From Branchiostoma floridae (taxonomy: Eukaryota > Chordata > Leptocardii > Amphioxiformes > Branchiostomatidae): a stretch of 64,000 nucleotides of DNA. Position 1 is the stretch's first letter, and the number at the start of each line of letters is the position of its first letter. The DNA lies in assembly GCF_000003815.2 (NCBI RefSeq), contig NC_049979.1, positions 10,455,381 through 10,519,380 of the forward strand, read 5' to 3'. This document shows, piece after piece, positions 37,401-48,124 of this stretch. The notes beneath the pieces are model-generated. The model worked only from the letters and a program-made list of their open reading frames with translations, was not told the DNA's origin and ran no database searches. The translations under genes and the position numbers were made by a program.

Positions 37401-39067
37401 TTTTGTACTTCCAATGTAGAACTTTTATTTAGCATGTCACACATTTAACTTGAGCCTGAATGAAATGTAGTGAAATCAGTCCAGACTGAGTAAAAATTCT
37501 AAATACCTAAAGTTCCTGGAAGTCACTATGTGACTCTGGCTGTTATCCCGAAGAATAACAGTGGTACAAAGATGTTGGCTGGCTTAAACAATAAGATTTA
37601 GTGTGTTCCATATGTGAACCATTCTTGATATCTTAATTTGACAGACTCCTATTTCCCAAGAGTCTCGCACCTGTTCTTCAGCCTGACAGTCCTGTCTGCC
37701 AAATGATGTCTCATGTTGACCTGCTTGGTGAGGGTGTCCTTGAGCTCCTGTTTCCTGACCTTTGGGGCATACTTGGTGTTCCTGCTGATGTGCAGCTCCT
37801 TCAGCTGATGCTCTAGCTTGGTATGGTACCTGCTCAGGGTCTTCACATCAGTGCTTTCCTCTAATGTTAAGCCTAGGGGCACAGGGAACAAATGAAGGAT
37901 ATCATCAATCATGAAAGCAAATGGCCTGATCAATGACTTGGCCATGAAAACTTGTGATTTGGACTGTTCTTCAGAGAAGACTCACCGGGCAGGGGCCTGA
38001 AGTCTGTCCGTCTGGGCTTCTGGGTACTTTTGTCATCTTCGTCTTTCTTCAGCATGGCTTCTCTTGCTGCCCTTACACGGTCCAACTCTGCTGCCAGGCG
38101 AGCATTGTCCCTCTGGATCACCGACATTCTGCCAAGTGTGAATTAGGTAAAAGTTCAACAAACATGGATTCAAAAGAACAAGTATTTTCTGCAATACTCA
38201 TAGTTTTTTTCCCAATCAATAAATCAATTAATAAATCAGTTGATCTATCTATCCATCAATTAAGGAAGCAATTAATCAATAGATTTTTATTGCTCTACAA
38301 GCTCCAAGGTAACCAATCAGATTGACATAAAGATAAGACCCTTGGATATTATGTTACCGATAAAGCAGAAACATTTTTGGCAAACTGATGATACATGTAA
38401 ACATCAAATTCAAGACTTTAGAGTACTTTTGTTGCAGTTCCTCTGCTCTCCGCCTGTAGTTGACGACTGTGGTGGGTTCTGCAGCAGTGGCCTTCAGCCT
38501 CCCCTCCAGGTAGAAGGCTTCCCTCTGGCCCTCTCGCAGGTCCTCAATCACAGCCTCGTACTCCGCCTTGATGGCTGTCAGAAGGTGACAGTACGATGAT
38601 GCATGCTGGATCAACTGTGGAGTCATAATGGCCACCAGTTAACACGATGTCACATGTTGAACCAAAGGAAAAACATAATCATGAAAACTTAGGTATGAAT
38701 ACAATTACTAGGCATGAATACAATTACAAACATTACTTCAAACACTTTGGCTTTATCAAAAAGATTTTGCATTAAAAAGACTCAAGTATGTTTACAGTTG
38801 ACCAAACCATTTAGTCAATATCACAAAGTAGCGGTACAAATTCTGTAGTGACCTGGTACTTTTACTGCAATGTAATAAAAAATGAACCTGATCAAATGCA
38901 TCCTTGAACACTGTATATGACAGCTCATTGGGGCCCCTGGATGATGCACGCAGTCTGGCCAGCTCCACCTGGATGGACTTTTCCAGTTCATCCAGCGCTG
39001 CCCTGTCTGAGCCAGTGGCAATGGGAGGGAGGACCCTTCTGGGTGTGCCAGGCACTGAACTGGACAT
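34424..39067 (-). CDS. CLHC1: Clathrin heavy chain linker domain-containing protein 1
   Basis: Ten exons on the minus strand join in phase to 599 residues plus TAG (human CLHC1 is about 586): 39067-38888 (ATG; exon begins at 39097), 38614-38427, 38128-37986, 37872-37671, 37202-37075, 36559-36359, 36106-35947, 35714-35512, 35143-34961, 34635-34424. Residues 1-280 are mostly charged, heptad-like helix (coiled coil), for example EEYEAVIEDLREGQ-type and RAAREAMLKKDEDD segments. The exon at 36359-36559 carries AANSPKGILRTPETMAKF, which matches the linker signature of clathrin heavy chain (AANAPKGILRTPDT). The exons after it continue as clathrin-like helical repeats. The beta-propeller and triskelion legs are absent. 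The first intron donor (CAG|GTTCAT) is weak. Cellular role is unknown; it is paired head to head with a ciliary gene. Confidence 0.93.
36600..36900. repeat. Possible interspersed repeat
   Basis: AGTGTCCTTGGGAAAGG and ATGCAAATGGGTACCTGATT resemble motifs common to marine-invertebrate SINE-like repeats. Ends were not resolved. It lies in a CLHC1 intron. Confidence 0.3.
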
Positions 39068-39097
39068 GGCTCCAGGGTTACAGGTGCTTGTTACTTG

Positions 39098-39747
39098 CTG
39101 TTGAAAGATTGGGAAGATTACAAATACAGTTTCACAGAATAATCTAGAAAACATCATGGTCACCATATCAACTCCATACCCATTATTTCATGTATTGTTT
39201 AGATTTCCATATCAAAACCAAAATCAGCTATCTAAAACAAGATGCAAATGACCCATATGCAGGCCAAATGCCAGTGGTTGGTTCTCCGTCATTCTATGCT
39301 ATGCATATGATTTGTATGCAATGTTTTTACTTTTTTTGGTTTGTTTAGATCATAAAAAGAGTGGGAGGGGGGCGATGAAATCTGACACTTCTATGCCCAC
39401 CTACAAGAAATGTAAATTCCAACGTTCAAAAGCAGCAGTAAGCCATCGTATCAAATGCATTATATTCGCGACGAAGTCATATGACTATATTTTTGCGGCC
39501 GGTGTGAGAAAACAGACAAACCAACCTCAGAAATCGCTCAAAAACCAACAACAATCGTCCTGCTTCCGTTGTTTACACGCACCATGGTGAGCACCACATA
39601 TTCTGATGACGTCATGCAGAGAGCCCGCGTTCTGATGACGTTTCACACATTCCACTGTCCCAAACAGACCGGCGAAGTTGGAGAGCAAAGAGGACTGAAG
39701 TTTGAGACGGTTTATGTGGCCATTCTGAGCAGAACTGTGCTTTCAAC
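39098..39747. promoter_or_regulatory. Bidirectional promoter interval, CLHC1 and DYNC2LI1
   Basis: The two start codons face away from each other 680 bp apart. A complete CRE palindrome TGACGTCA lies at 39607-39614, and a second TGACG half-site follows at about 39636. CpGs are more frequent here than in flanking introns. The CLHC1 ATG exon starts after a CAG acceptor at 39098-39099, so an upstream non-coding CLHC1 exon should lie in this interval. No convincing TATA box or RFX X-box was found. Confidence 0.6.
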
Positions 39748-42700
39748 ATGTCTAAAGGGTAAGATACACCCCTAAGATATGTTCAGACTTTATGTCATCG
39801 TCTTGATTTGTACAGAACAACTTTGTAACACCTGTGTGTGTGTGTGTGGGGGGGGGGGGGATTGGGGTAGTTGAAACTGCCTTCTTCTTCTGTGTTTTAT
39901 ACTGAAATGTACTCGGTTTAATCAAGGAGGTTGAAAGAGACCTCCTTGGTTTAATACATTTCAGTAATAATAGTGAAACTAACACAACGTTGAAAAGTGA
40001 TGTTTATGTCGGACCAGAAATATACATGGTTGTGTAACTGCCAGGTACTTGCCAATGGTGTGTGAGTAGGGTAGAGTATTACGTTTGAGTTCTTCGGTTG
40101 GTAGGAGTATCACTCCAGTTGGAACGGTCAACCGCACATAGATGCTCTTGAACTCCTGTTGAACTTAGCTCATTATTCAGCTGACTGTCATGTTGGGTGT
40201 GTGTGGACTATGCAACAATGTGTCAATAAATGAGTGTTGTTGATATCTACAGGGATTCCATTTGGGATCTTGCCATTGAGACGGTTCATCATCAAGAGAA
40301 GGATGGGAAAGGTGAGGCTTCTGCAGTTGCTTTGTAACATACCTTATAAGTAAACTGAGTTTCCACGTGGTAATGATAAAATCTCCATAAAACGTTTTAA
40401 ATTCAGCAGCAATCATCCTTCAATCATTCATCATCATGCTGCTACATGTAATCTCCAAGCAGATCTACAGGTGGCAAATGGAGATTGCCTGCCTGCCATG
40501 GTAGGATATGCTTGGAGATTTGCTGCAAAAAATTTTGTTTATAAAATCTAGTTGGTTGATGCCACATTTGAAATTTTTTAATTTTTGTTGTTGCTAAACT
40601 TCTCTTCAATTCCAGAAGGCCAGCAGGAGAACCGACCAGCAGAGGAAAGCTCAGTTCTCTTGATGGGCAGTAAAAGCTCTGTAAGTCTTACATCCACACA
40701 CTGACAGTTATGAAGAAAATCATTTCCATAGTCAGGTGGTAAGCTAACTTAAGATTTACATCAGTCAGATGCCTGAAATTCATAATTGTAACTGTGATTG
40801 TGGACAACTGCTCAAGGTATAATGTTTCTTTCAACTTTCCTTGCAGGGTAAAACTTCAATCATCCTGAGGTTCCTAGACAGGTAAGACGATAGAATCTTT
40901 ATCTTGCAAATGGCAATGCCTTGACTGATTTTAGTTATAAAGTACATGTAGGTTATCTGCCGTATACACAATGATACATTGATATGCTGCAGTTTCTGTG
41001 CCATTTGGTTGGTTGGTTGCATGTTCTTATCATTTAACATGATTGTGAAATGCTTGCAGACTAATTTGGTCTACAATGTTGCTTCTTTACATTGCTATGA
41101 AGAACCATTAACAACTGGATGTGCTTTGTGATTAATTTGTTACTATGCCAATAACAATGCTAATGTCTACGTTTCCTTTGTTTTAATGTGGAATGTCCTG
41201 TCAGGGAAGGTCCTGTGTAAGTGTGACATGTTAATGTCAAGTCTGTGTAGCCTCTTTGTTTCTGTTGTAAACTCACCAAGTCTTTGCATGAGTCTGCATA
41301 CTCTGGCCAAGTTTTTATTGCATGGCAAGATGCAAGCTTAAGTATAATGCACCAACCATCACATTTCATTGCAAATAACAGCTTGTATGTTGCTTTGTTA
41401 TCATCTGTAACTTTTGTTCTCTCAAAGCTATGTTCTTACAGATTGTGTACTTATGCATGTGAATCCATGTCTAGTCCCACATGCATGCACTTTTGAGAAA
41501 TTCTTGGCATTGCATGCAATTAAGACATATGCTCTGGGCTGCTTTCACATGTTGAAGTAAAACAGTTGATATTAACAACAGCTTAGCTTGTACATGTATA
41601 CTGAACAAACCATTGCTGCATAAGATACCAATATTGGTCTATCACTAGCCCCATGATGTCCTCTCATGTGTATATTTTTCTGACAGCAGTGTTTGAGTGT
41701 CCCTTTGTCCAGTCCATAACATCAATTGGTAAATGGGTCTTGTGCTTCCAGGATTTTTATGATATTATTAAATGCATATGTTACATACTTTGATGTATAT
41801 AATTTATAAACCTGTGTGCTCATTACATTGTATAATGATATGGCCGTCCTAGTATAATTCAGTGATTGTGTGATCTGTCTTTGTTAATATATGTCCTCCT
41901 TTTTTCTCCATCCGATTCAGAGATGAAGCTGCAAAGCCCACAACTGCTCTTGAGTTCACCTTTGGCAGGAGAGCCAGAAACAACCTGGTGAGTTACAGTT
42001 TTTATCTGTTCAGAAGTTAAGATCTTTTACCAACATTTCAGTGACGTTAGTTGCTATCATCTCTGCATTCCTGTTACTGCAAGCTGGAATTGCTGCAAGA
42101 TTTGGGCCAGGGCAGTGTGTGAATTTGTATCCTTGTAAAACATATATGTCTGCTTAAAATTTCAGGCCAAAGATGTGGTGAATATTTGGGAGCTCGGAGG
42201 TGGGACCTTTCTATCCAGACTGGTTGACACAGCCATAAATGTTAACAGTGTCAGGTAGGTCATTGTATCCCAGCAATATTTCATGTTTAATGACTACACT
42301 ACTGTCAAAAGAGAGAGAGAGAGAGAGAGAGAGACGACTGCAGCCAAGCACAAGATCATTTATGCCTATACTATTGCCAGAACAGGTCCTTATTTGATCC
42401 TTTGGTTCTTAATGGTACACAGATGATATTTTGAGTGATGACTGAGACCATGACTGCACTTAGATACTTATTTCTCTCTAGCTCATTTTATAGTCTCATG
42501 GCTCAGAGAGTCTCTCTCTTGCTTGACCTCTGGTTCACTGTACATGCTTGTTACTATAGGTGAGTCTATGCTACAAAACAAAATGTAGTCTGCCTTCTAA
42601 CATCAGATTCAATAAACAATAGATGTTACCATTGCTCCCACCAACAGACAGTTAGCTGTCATGCTAGTGCTGGACCTGTCCAGACCTGACGACCTGTGGG

Positions 42701-45236
42701 TTACCATGGAGACCCTCCTAAAACAGGCACGTGCGGCAGCTGACAGGTCCATCACTGAGCTGGACAAGCTGCAACCTGGAGTGAAACAGGCCCTCAGGAA
42801 GAAGGCCTGGGAGAAGTATGATGAACATCCTGTAAGTATAGTTGTTGGTCTGCCTCCTGCAATAAACTGTGACAGACAGAAGTTCAAGTGTATAATTAAT
42901 TCCCACCTCTGGGCTTTATGATAGTGTCCTGTCAAAATAGAACTGACAGCCAAGCTAAGCTGCTAAGCTGAGGTCATTGGCTTCATTTCTTCCTTTTTTC
43001 TGGTAACATTTGCATTTTGCTTTGAAAGCATAAAGATGAAATCAAACTCAAATGTTTCCTTGCTTTCTCCAAATCAACAGGATAAAGAGATGGTGGACCC
43101 CTTCCCTGTTCCTCTGGTCATTGTTGGTGGAAAGTATGATGTTTTCCAGGTAAGGATTTAGATCTATATGAAATGAATATGTAATGTATGTGAAAAGCTG
43201 GCAGACAACAAGTACAATTAATGTGATTCTAGCAGGCTCATACCAACCCTTCAACAGACCACAAGTCTTAAATTTACTTTATTGTTATCAATCTTTCAGA
43301 TCATGGTGTGTTAGCAACTTGTATGTAGAATTTTTATGTTGTAAGACAATGTTTGTCATTGTAAATTTCAGTGTAACACGTATTGAATGCTAAGCCATTG
43401 ATTAGATAGAGGTGCATAAAAGTAGGATACAAAATGATAGAAAGACAGTTAAAAGTTTTGATGTTTCACTGATATATTTTTGTACATAGAGATGTTTAAA
43501 AAGTAGATACAAAATGACATAAATACAGTTAGATGCTTTAATGTTTCCCAGATATATGGGTGTTTCAATAAATTGGAAACCCATTTCAAGCCACTTTCCT
43601 TTCCATATTTCTGTTTGTAGGACTTTGACTCAGAGAAGAGAAAGATTATCTGCAAGACACTGAGATTTGTTGCTCACAATTATGGCGCATCACTGTTGGT
43701 AGGTTGTTGCTTACTTTACTCATTCCTTTGTGTGAAATGTAATCAAGAAGTGTGATGGGTGTCACTCAAAACGTCCAAAAATAATCCCCATATCTTCTCC
43801 TGTGGCAGAGGTTGATTTGTCTTGAATACTTGAATGTCTAATACTCAGAAATGCAACAGTGACACATTGTCCCTTTTCTATGTCTACTAATGATAAGAGA
43901 GTAATTCTGTCCAACTTATTACCTCTCAAAGGTATTTTTGCTTGTCTATCAGGTATACCGGTATTAATCATGATCCAAATTTCTGCAGTTTTTCAGCCTG
44001 AAGATGAAGCAGCTGATTGACAGGGGGAGGGTGATGTTTAACCACCTGTCCTTCGGCGCTGCAGCTCCACAACTCAAGTCCATGCAGCTGGAGCACAACA
44101 AGCCCATCTACATCCCTGCTGGAGCAGATGGATTCCAACAGATAGGTAGACATCATCTTTACCTGGCTCTGTTTCATGCAGGAGTTAAATGTACTGATAC
44201 AAGTATTAGTGAACATGTAACGCATGTTTCTTACAGTAGAATTATGTTGGGTCTCCAACAAATCGATATCATCTCCAGCTTTTTTTGCTAATACATAGTA
44301 TGTTCTTAGCTCTCAAGTGTATATCAGACTAGCTCTTATGTAATGTGTACTGTGAGATGCATCACAATTTTTTTCTCCCTTATGAAGGTCCACCTCCCCT
44401 ACCAGAGGGCAATGTTGGTACCATGAGTGCCAGAAATCCAGTGGAACTGTGGAAACAGGCTTTTACTGGCCACTTCCCACAGGTAAGCCTATGCCATAAT
44501 TTGATTCTTCTTGATTACCTTCTGGCAAACAGATGTAATAGGATCTCTTCTAACACAGTTGCACTTTGAATTCTGCCGATTTAAGTATTTTCCTTGGATA
44601 ATTGGTTATATAGTTCATAACCAAAACTGCACAGTATGCCTGTCAACATTTCATAGTCCTTCCGTTATCTTCCTCAGAGCAATACTGACCGGTTCTACTT
44701 GTTACTGTTAGGTGGTGCTGCAGTTGAAAGGATGTGGTCCCAATCGTGACTACGCTTGCATGTATCCCCCCTCATCAAGTTTTGCTTGTTGTTTTGCAGG
44801 TGTCAGCTGTCCCCACAGTGCAGGATGACCCTGCTAAGGATCCCCAGTATGCAGAGTCTAGCATTGATGCCATGAGGCAACAGAAGGATGAGGTAAGATA
44901 GCCCTGTAGTCTCCAAGCAGAATGTTGAGTGGACAATTGACAGTCCTTCAACCCATGAAAGCTACATTGTAGTTGGTTAGAAAACTTGTTCTTGGGGTCC
45001 TAAACCTGTTGCGGAAAAAGTTCCTCAAAACATGTTTGTTCCTTGTATTGTGAAACTTTGGAGACAGAATTAAAAAAACTTTGCTGGCAGGTTAATGTGT
45101 TCAAGAATATAAAAATTTATCTTCTTTAATATCCACATTAATTTTTTTTGTTTTACAGGAACTGGAGAGATACAGAAAAAATGCTGAGAGAAAAGCAAGA
45201 GAAATTGCCAGGATGAGAGATGGGTTGAAGATGTAG
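39748..45236 (+). CDS. DYNC2LI1: Cytoplasmic dynein 2 light intermediate chain 1
   Basis: Thirteen exons join in phase to 359 residues plus TAG (human 351): 39748-39758, 40253-40311, 40616-40680, 40847-40881, 41921-41987, 42166-42254, 42648-42831, 43081-43149, 43621-43698, 43989-44145, 44388-44482, 44800-44892, 45159-45236. The P-loop GSKSSGKTS is split across exons 3 and 4. It is followed by [21 protein letters not shown] and [12 protein letters not shown], which are the Ras-like GTPase-fold motifs of dynein LICs. [18 protein letters not shown] and [21 protein letters not shown] are near-identical to vertebrate DYNC2LI1. The C-terminus is a charged helix. The protein binds the DYNC2H1 tail and stabilises the retrograde intraflagellar transport motor in cilia. 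The first coding exon contributes only 11 bases. Confidence 0.96.
39832..39860. repeat. (TG)n plus poly-G tract
   Basis: A CTGTGTGTGTGTGTGTG run continues directly into about a dozen G residues within DYNC2LI1 intron 1. Confidence 0.9.
39901..39965. repeat. 65-bp palindrome in DYNC2LI1 intron 1
   Basis: ACTGAAATGTA..GGTTTAATCAAGGAGGT pairs with ACCTCCTTGGTTTAATACATTTCAGT around an 8-nt loop. It shares the AAGGAGGT core with the foldback near 5869. Confidence 0.7.
42311..42334. repeat. (GA)12 microsatellite
   Basis: Uninterrupted GA dinucleotides in DYNC2LI1 intron 6. Confidence 0.95.
43421..43576. repeat. Direct duplication, period about 79 bp
   Basis: Two diverged units each contain ATACAAAATGA, CAGTTA, TAATGTTTC or TGATGTTTC, and GATATAT, in DYNC2LI1 intron 8. 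Confidence 0.6.
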
Positions 45237-45283
45237 ATACTAAAATACACAGAGCTTTGTTATATCATAGATGACTTGTCCCC

Positions 45284-45289
45284 AATAAA
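45284..45289 (+). terminator. Poly(A) signal of DYNC2LI1
   Basis: AATAAA lies 48 bases after the stop codon and is followed by a GT-rich stretch, the expected layout of a cleavage site. Confidence 0.8.
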
Positions 45290-48124
45290 GAGTATTTTGG
45301 TGTGTTTGAATACAGGATATTTCTGACATGTACATATTTCTGTGGCTATAAAATATAAAGAGACAGATATCAAAATGATTTGCTCATGGCCGCACTACTT
45401 GCACTTTTTATTGGCACAGTTGTATATATTACATACATGTAGTACTGGCTGTATATTCTGCAGCTATAGAAAATATTATAATGTGTTTGGAATGTCACAG
45501 ACTGATGATATAATTATTTCCTATCATTCCTATCATCCATTTCCTATCATTGTCATCCAATAGTATAACTGCATAGCAGTTAAAAAATTAACTCTGAACG
45601 CATTGTTCCCAGCACTTATGCAAAACTGCATTGTACAGAGAGAACCATTTGAATGTGATGACCACTGACTGGATGTCAAAGTATTAAAAAAACTGACCGT
45701 GGATCACAGGATGTGAACCTTTTTCTTCTTCATGTGGCTCCACAATAAGAAAACCAGTATGTCCTGTATTAATATTGGTACATACTGTACAATGTAAGTC
45801 ACGATCAGTATTTTACAATCATGTAAACAATCACTAATGTAAATGTATTTAAATGATCACTTTGATTCCCAAATGTTTCTCTATTACATAGTATAGGTCA
45901 GAAATACATCTGTCTCCACTGATTGAACAGGTCCAATTACAACAGGAAGCATTAACGTAATATAAATGTGATATTTCCACTGGTTTGACCACAAATTTGT
46001 TCTGATGACAGAGACATTCTGTAACTATCTGTATAGCTGATTTAAGTCTCCCTTGGCATATCACACCACCTGAAGGCTATTGGCTACTACATTGAAGGCT
46101 ATTTAAATTGCTTACCTCACAGAATGTTATAAGTTAAGTCCACATGGTGTCAGGCTCCTTTTGCTTTGTCAGGCATTTTGTGTTGCAGAGAGAGGTACAG
46201 GAAAAAAAGTACCGGTACCTTGGGCTTTCAGGTTGCATAGCTTAATGTGGGCTGCAAAGCACTTAGTTGGAAATGATACAGGCCAAGCACAAGACATAGA
46301 CACGAATTATACTCATTATATATATATATATACTAATGTAGATTGTGTAGGACATTGTTCCCACTGTGGCTTTGGAATATCACATAAACTTATCAATGTT
46401 CCCAACTTTCCATCTCAAAGCAATTGTCTGCATGTACATTTTGCATTCATAAATAGAATCTCTAGGCAGATCTTTTGGAAGGAAATCATAACTGCTATCA
46501 AAAATCTGTCAAACAGGCATGGACAAATCTTGGATGGTCAGAATGATTTTGCCCCCTCCCCACACACACACAAAGATCTGCTTGCACAAATAAAAACTTC
46601 TAAATTACAATGCAAACATGACCACTTTGTAAAGTGCAACATTTCTGCATTAGTCTAAATCTACTACTTATGGATCATAAAATCATAACATGGCAGCTTC
46701 TCTTTCATAAGTCATGGTGAAACACCAAAGCAATAAATAGGCAACACTTACAGTTTTCCTATATTGGCACAGATTAAAAGTTCCACATGTAATAATTCCT
46801 ACCTGTGAAAAAGTGGAATGGAAGGAGTAAAACCTGTTTGCTGCACTGTACACTGCAGCAGCTAATTGACACTTTTTAAAAACATACTTGCACAATAAAA
46901 TCAGTCTTCTGGAATGGTAGCATTTACCTTACAACATAATATATTACTCTTTATATTGACAAACACACCTACAAGCCCAACATAAACCAAGAGAAAGTTG
47001 ATCCATTAAGTAACCTTGAAGAAGACATAATCCGCCATTCTTCTTATAAAATAGCAGAATACATTGCATTGGTTACATCTATTACAGCATTTAAAATGGT
47101 AATTAAGGTTCTTTCAGAAACGCGTACTCACTCTGTCAGTCAGTCTATAACGTTACAGACTATGACACTACGCAAATGCATTACAAGCTAGCATAAACAC
47201 CTCCCCATCATGATTTATAGTTATCAAATTATGCTAATGACAGTTACTTGTCTGCCATCTTCCCCATATAAGACAGTATCAAGTCCTATTTATCTCAAAT
47301 GGAAAAGAAATTCCAAAACCTTTTGGCAGCTGTTTCCGATGTATCTCAGAGGAAACAATGTGCCTGCAGTATTATAATTACAAGTAAAAAAGAAACTCCA
47401 CAACCTTTTGGCAGCTGTTTCCGATGTATCTCGGAGGAAACAATATGCCAACAGTATCATAATGACAAGTAAAAAAGAAATTCCACAACCTTTTGGCAGC
47501 TGTATCTGATGTATCTCAGAGCCAACAATATGCCAACAGTATTATGATGAGACATGATTCACACTTCTTCAGGTGACCCTATGTTTCCTATTTAATCCAC
47601 CAGTGCTGAGGCTACTGTAACACCTTTCCTTTCAGTCACTTGACATCTAAGTAGTAATAATGTTTTGCAATAGTAAGACCTTGCATAAATAGATTTAAAA
47701 GCTGTCTGGTCAGACTTCATGCATAATATTTCCACACAGGTATTGGAAGATCTTTCTGCAGCCCTGGGTTAAGTTTGATACACTTTCCCCTGAAACTTCT
47801 CTTTGTTTTACCTTCCTGACAATGTGTCCCATCCTGAACAAGAGCCCCTGTCACCTTTAAGTTCAGTAACATGTCCCACTATCTTCCTAACACTTGTTTC
47901 TGTCTACGTTATTGTCCTAGCACTTGTTTCTGTGACAGGTTTGTGTCAGAGTGTTTTGGTCACTAAGACAGTAGATAGACCTGTGGATGATGGATAAAGT
48001 CATTTTGGTAGACATGCCCCAGTGAGAAAGGGTCAGGTTCAGGGGACAGGTAACAAACTCAAACCAAGGCCTGTGTTGTAACATTCTGTATCATATGGTA
48101 GTCTGCTGTAGGAGCTCCCGCCTG
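45290..48124. other. Convergent DYNC2LI1-GALNT interval
   Basis: No gene was seen. It should contain the GALNT 3' UTR; minus-strand candidates are ATTAAA (TTTAAT at 47591-47596) and AATAAA (TTTATT at 45407-45412). A short (AT)n tract lies near 46318-46331 and a three-copy tandem repeat at 47303-47550. Confidence 0.5.
47303..47550. repeat. Tandem repeat, 85-bp period, three copies
   Basis: CCTTTTGGCAGCTGT begins at about 47319, 47404 and 47489, each followed by GATGTATCTC and ACAAT(A/G)TGCC. Copies are 85-90 percent alike by eye. Confidence 0.9.

Noticed and set aside
39585..39600. Possible RFX X-box around CACCATGGTGAGC
   Set aside because: It has the central CCATGG, but the outer GTT and AAC half-sites of the consensus are missing.
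46161..46658. 165-codon open frame in the DYNC2LI1-GALNT interval
   Set aside because: It runs through an AT microsatellite, has no recognisable domain and no supporting splice structure.
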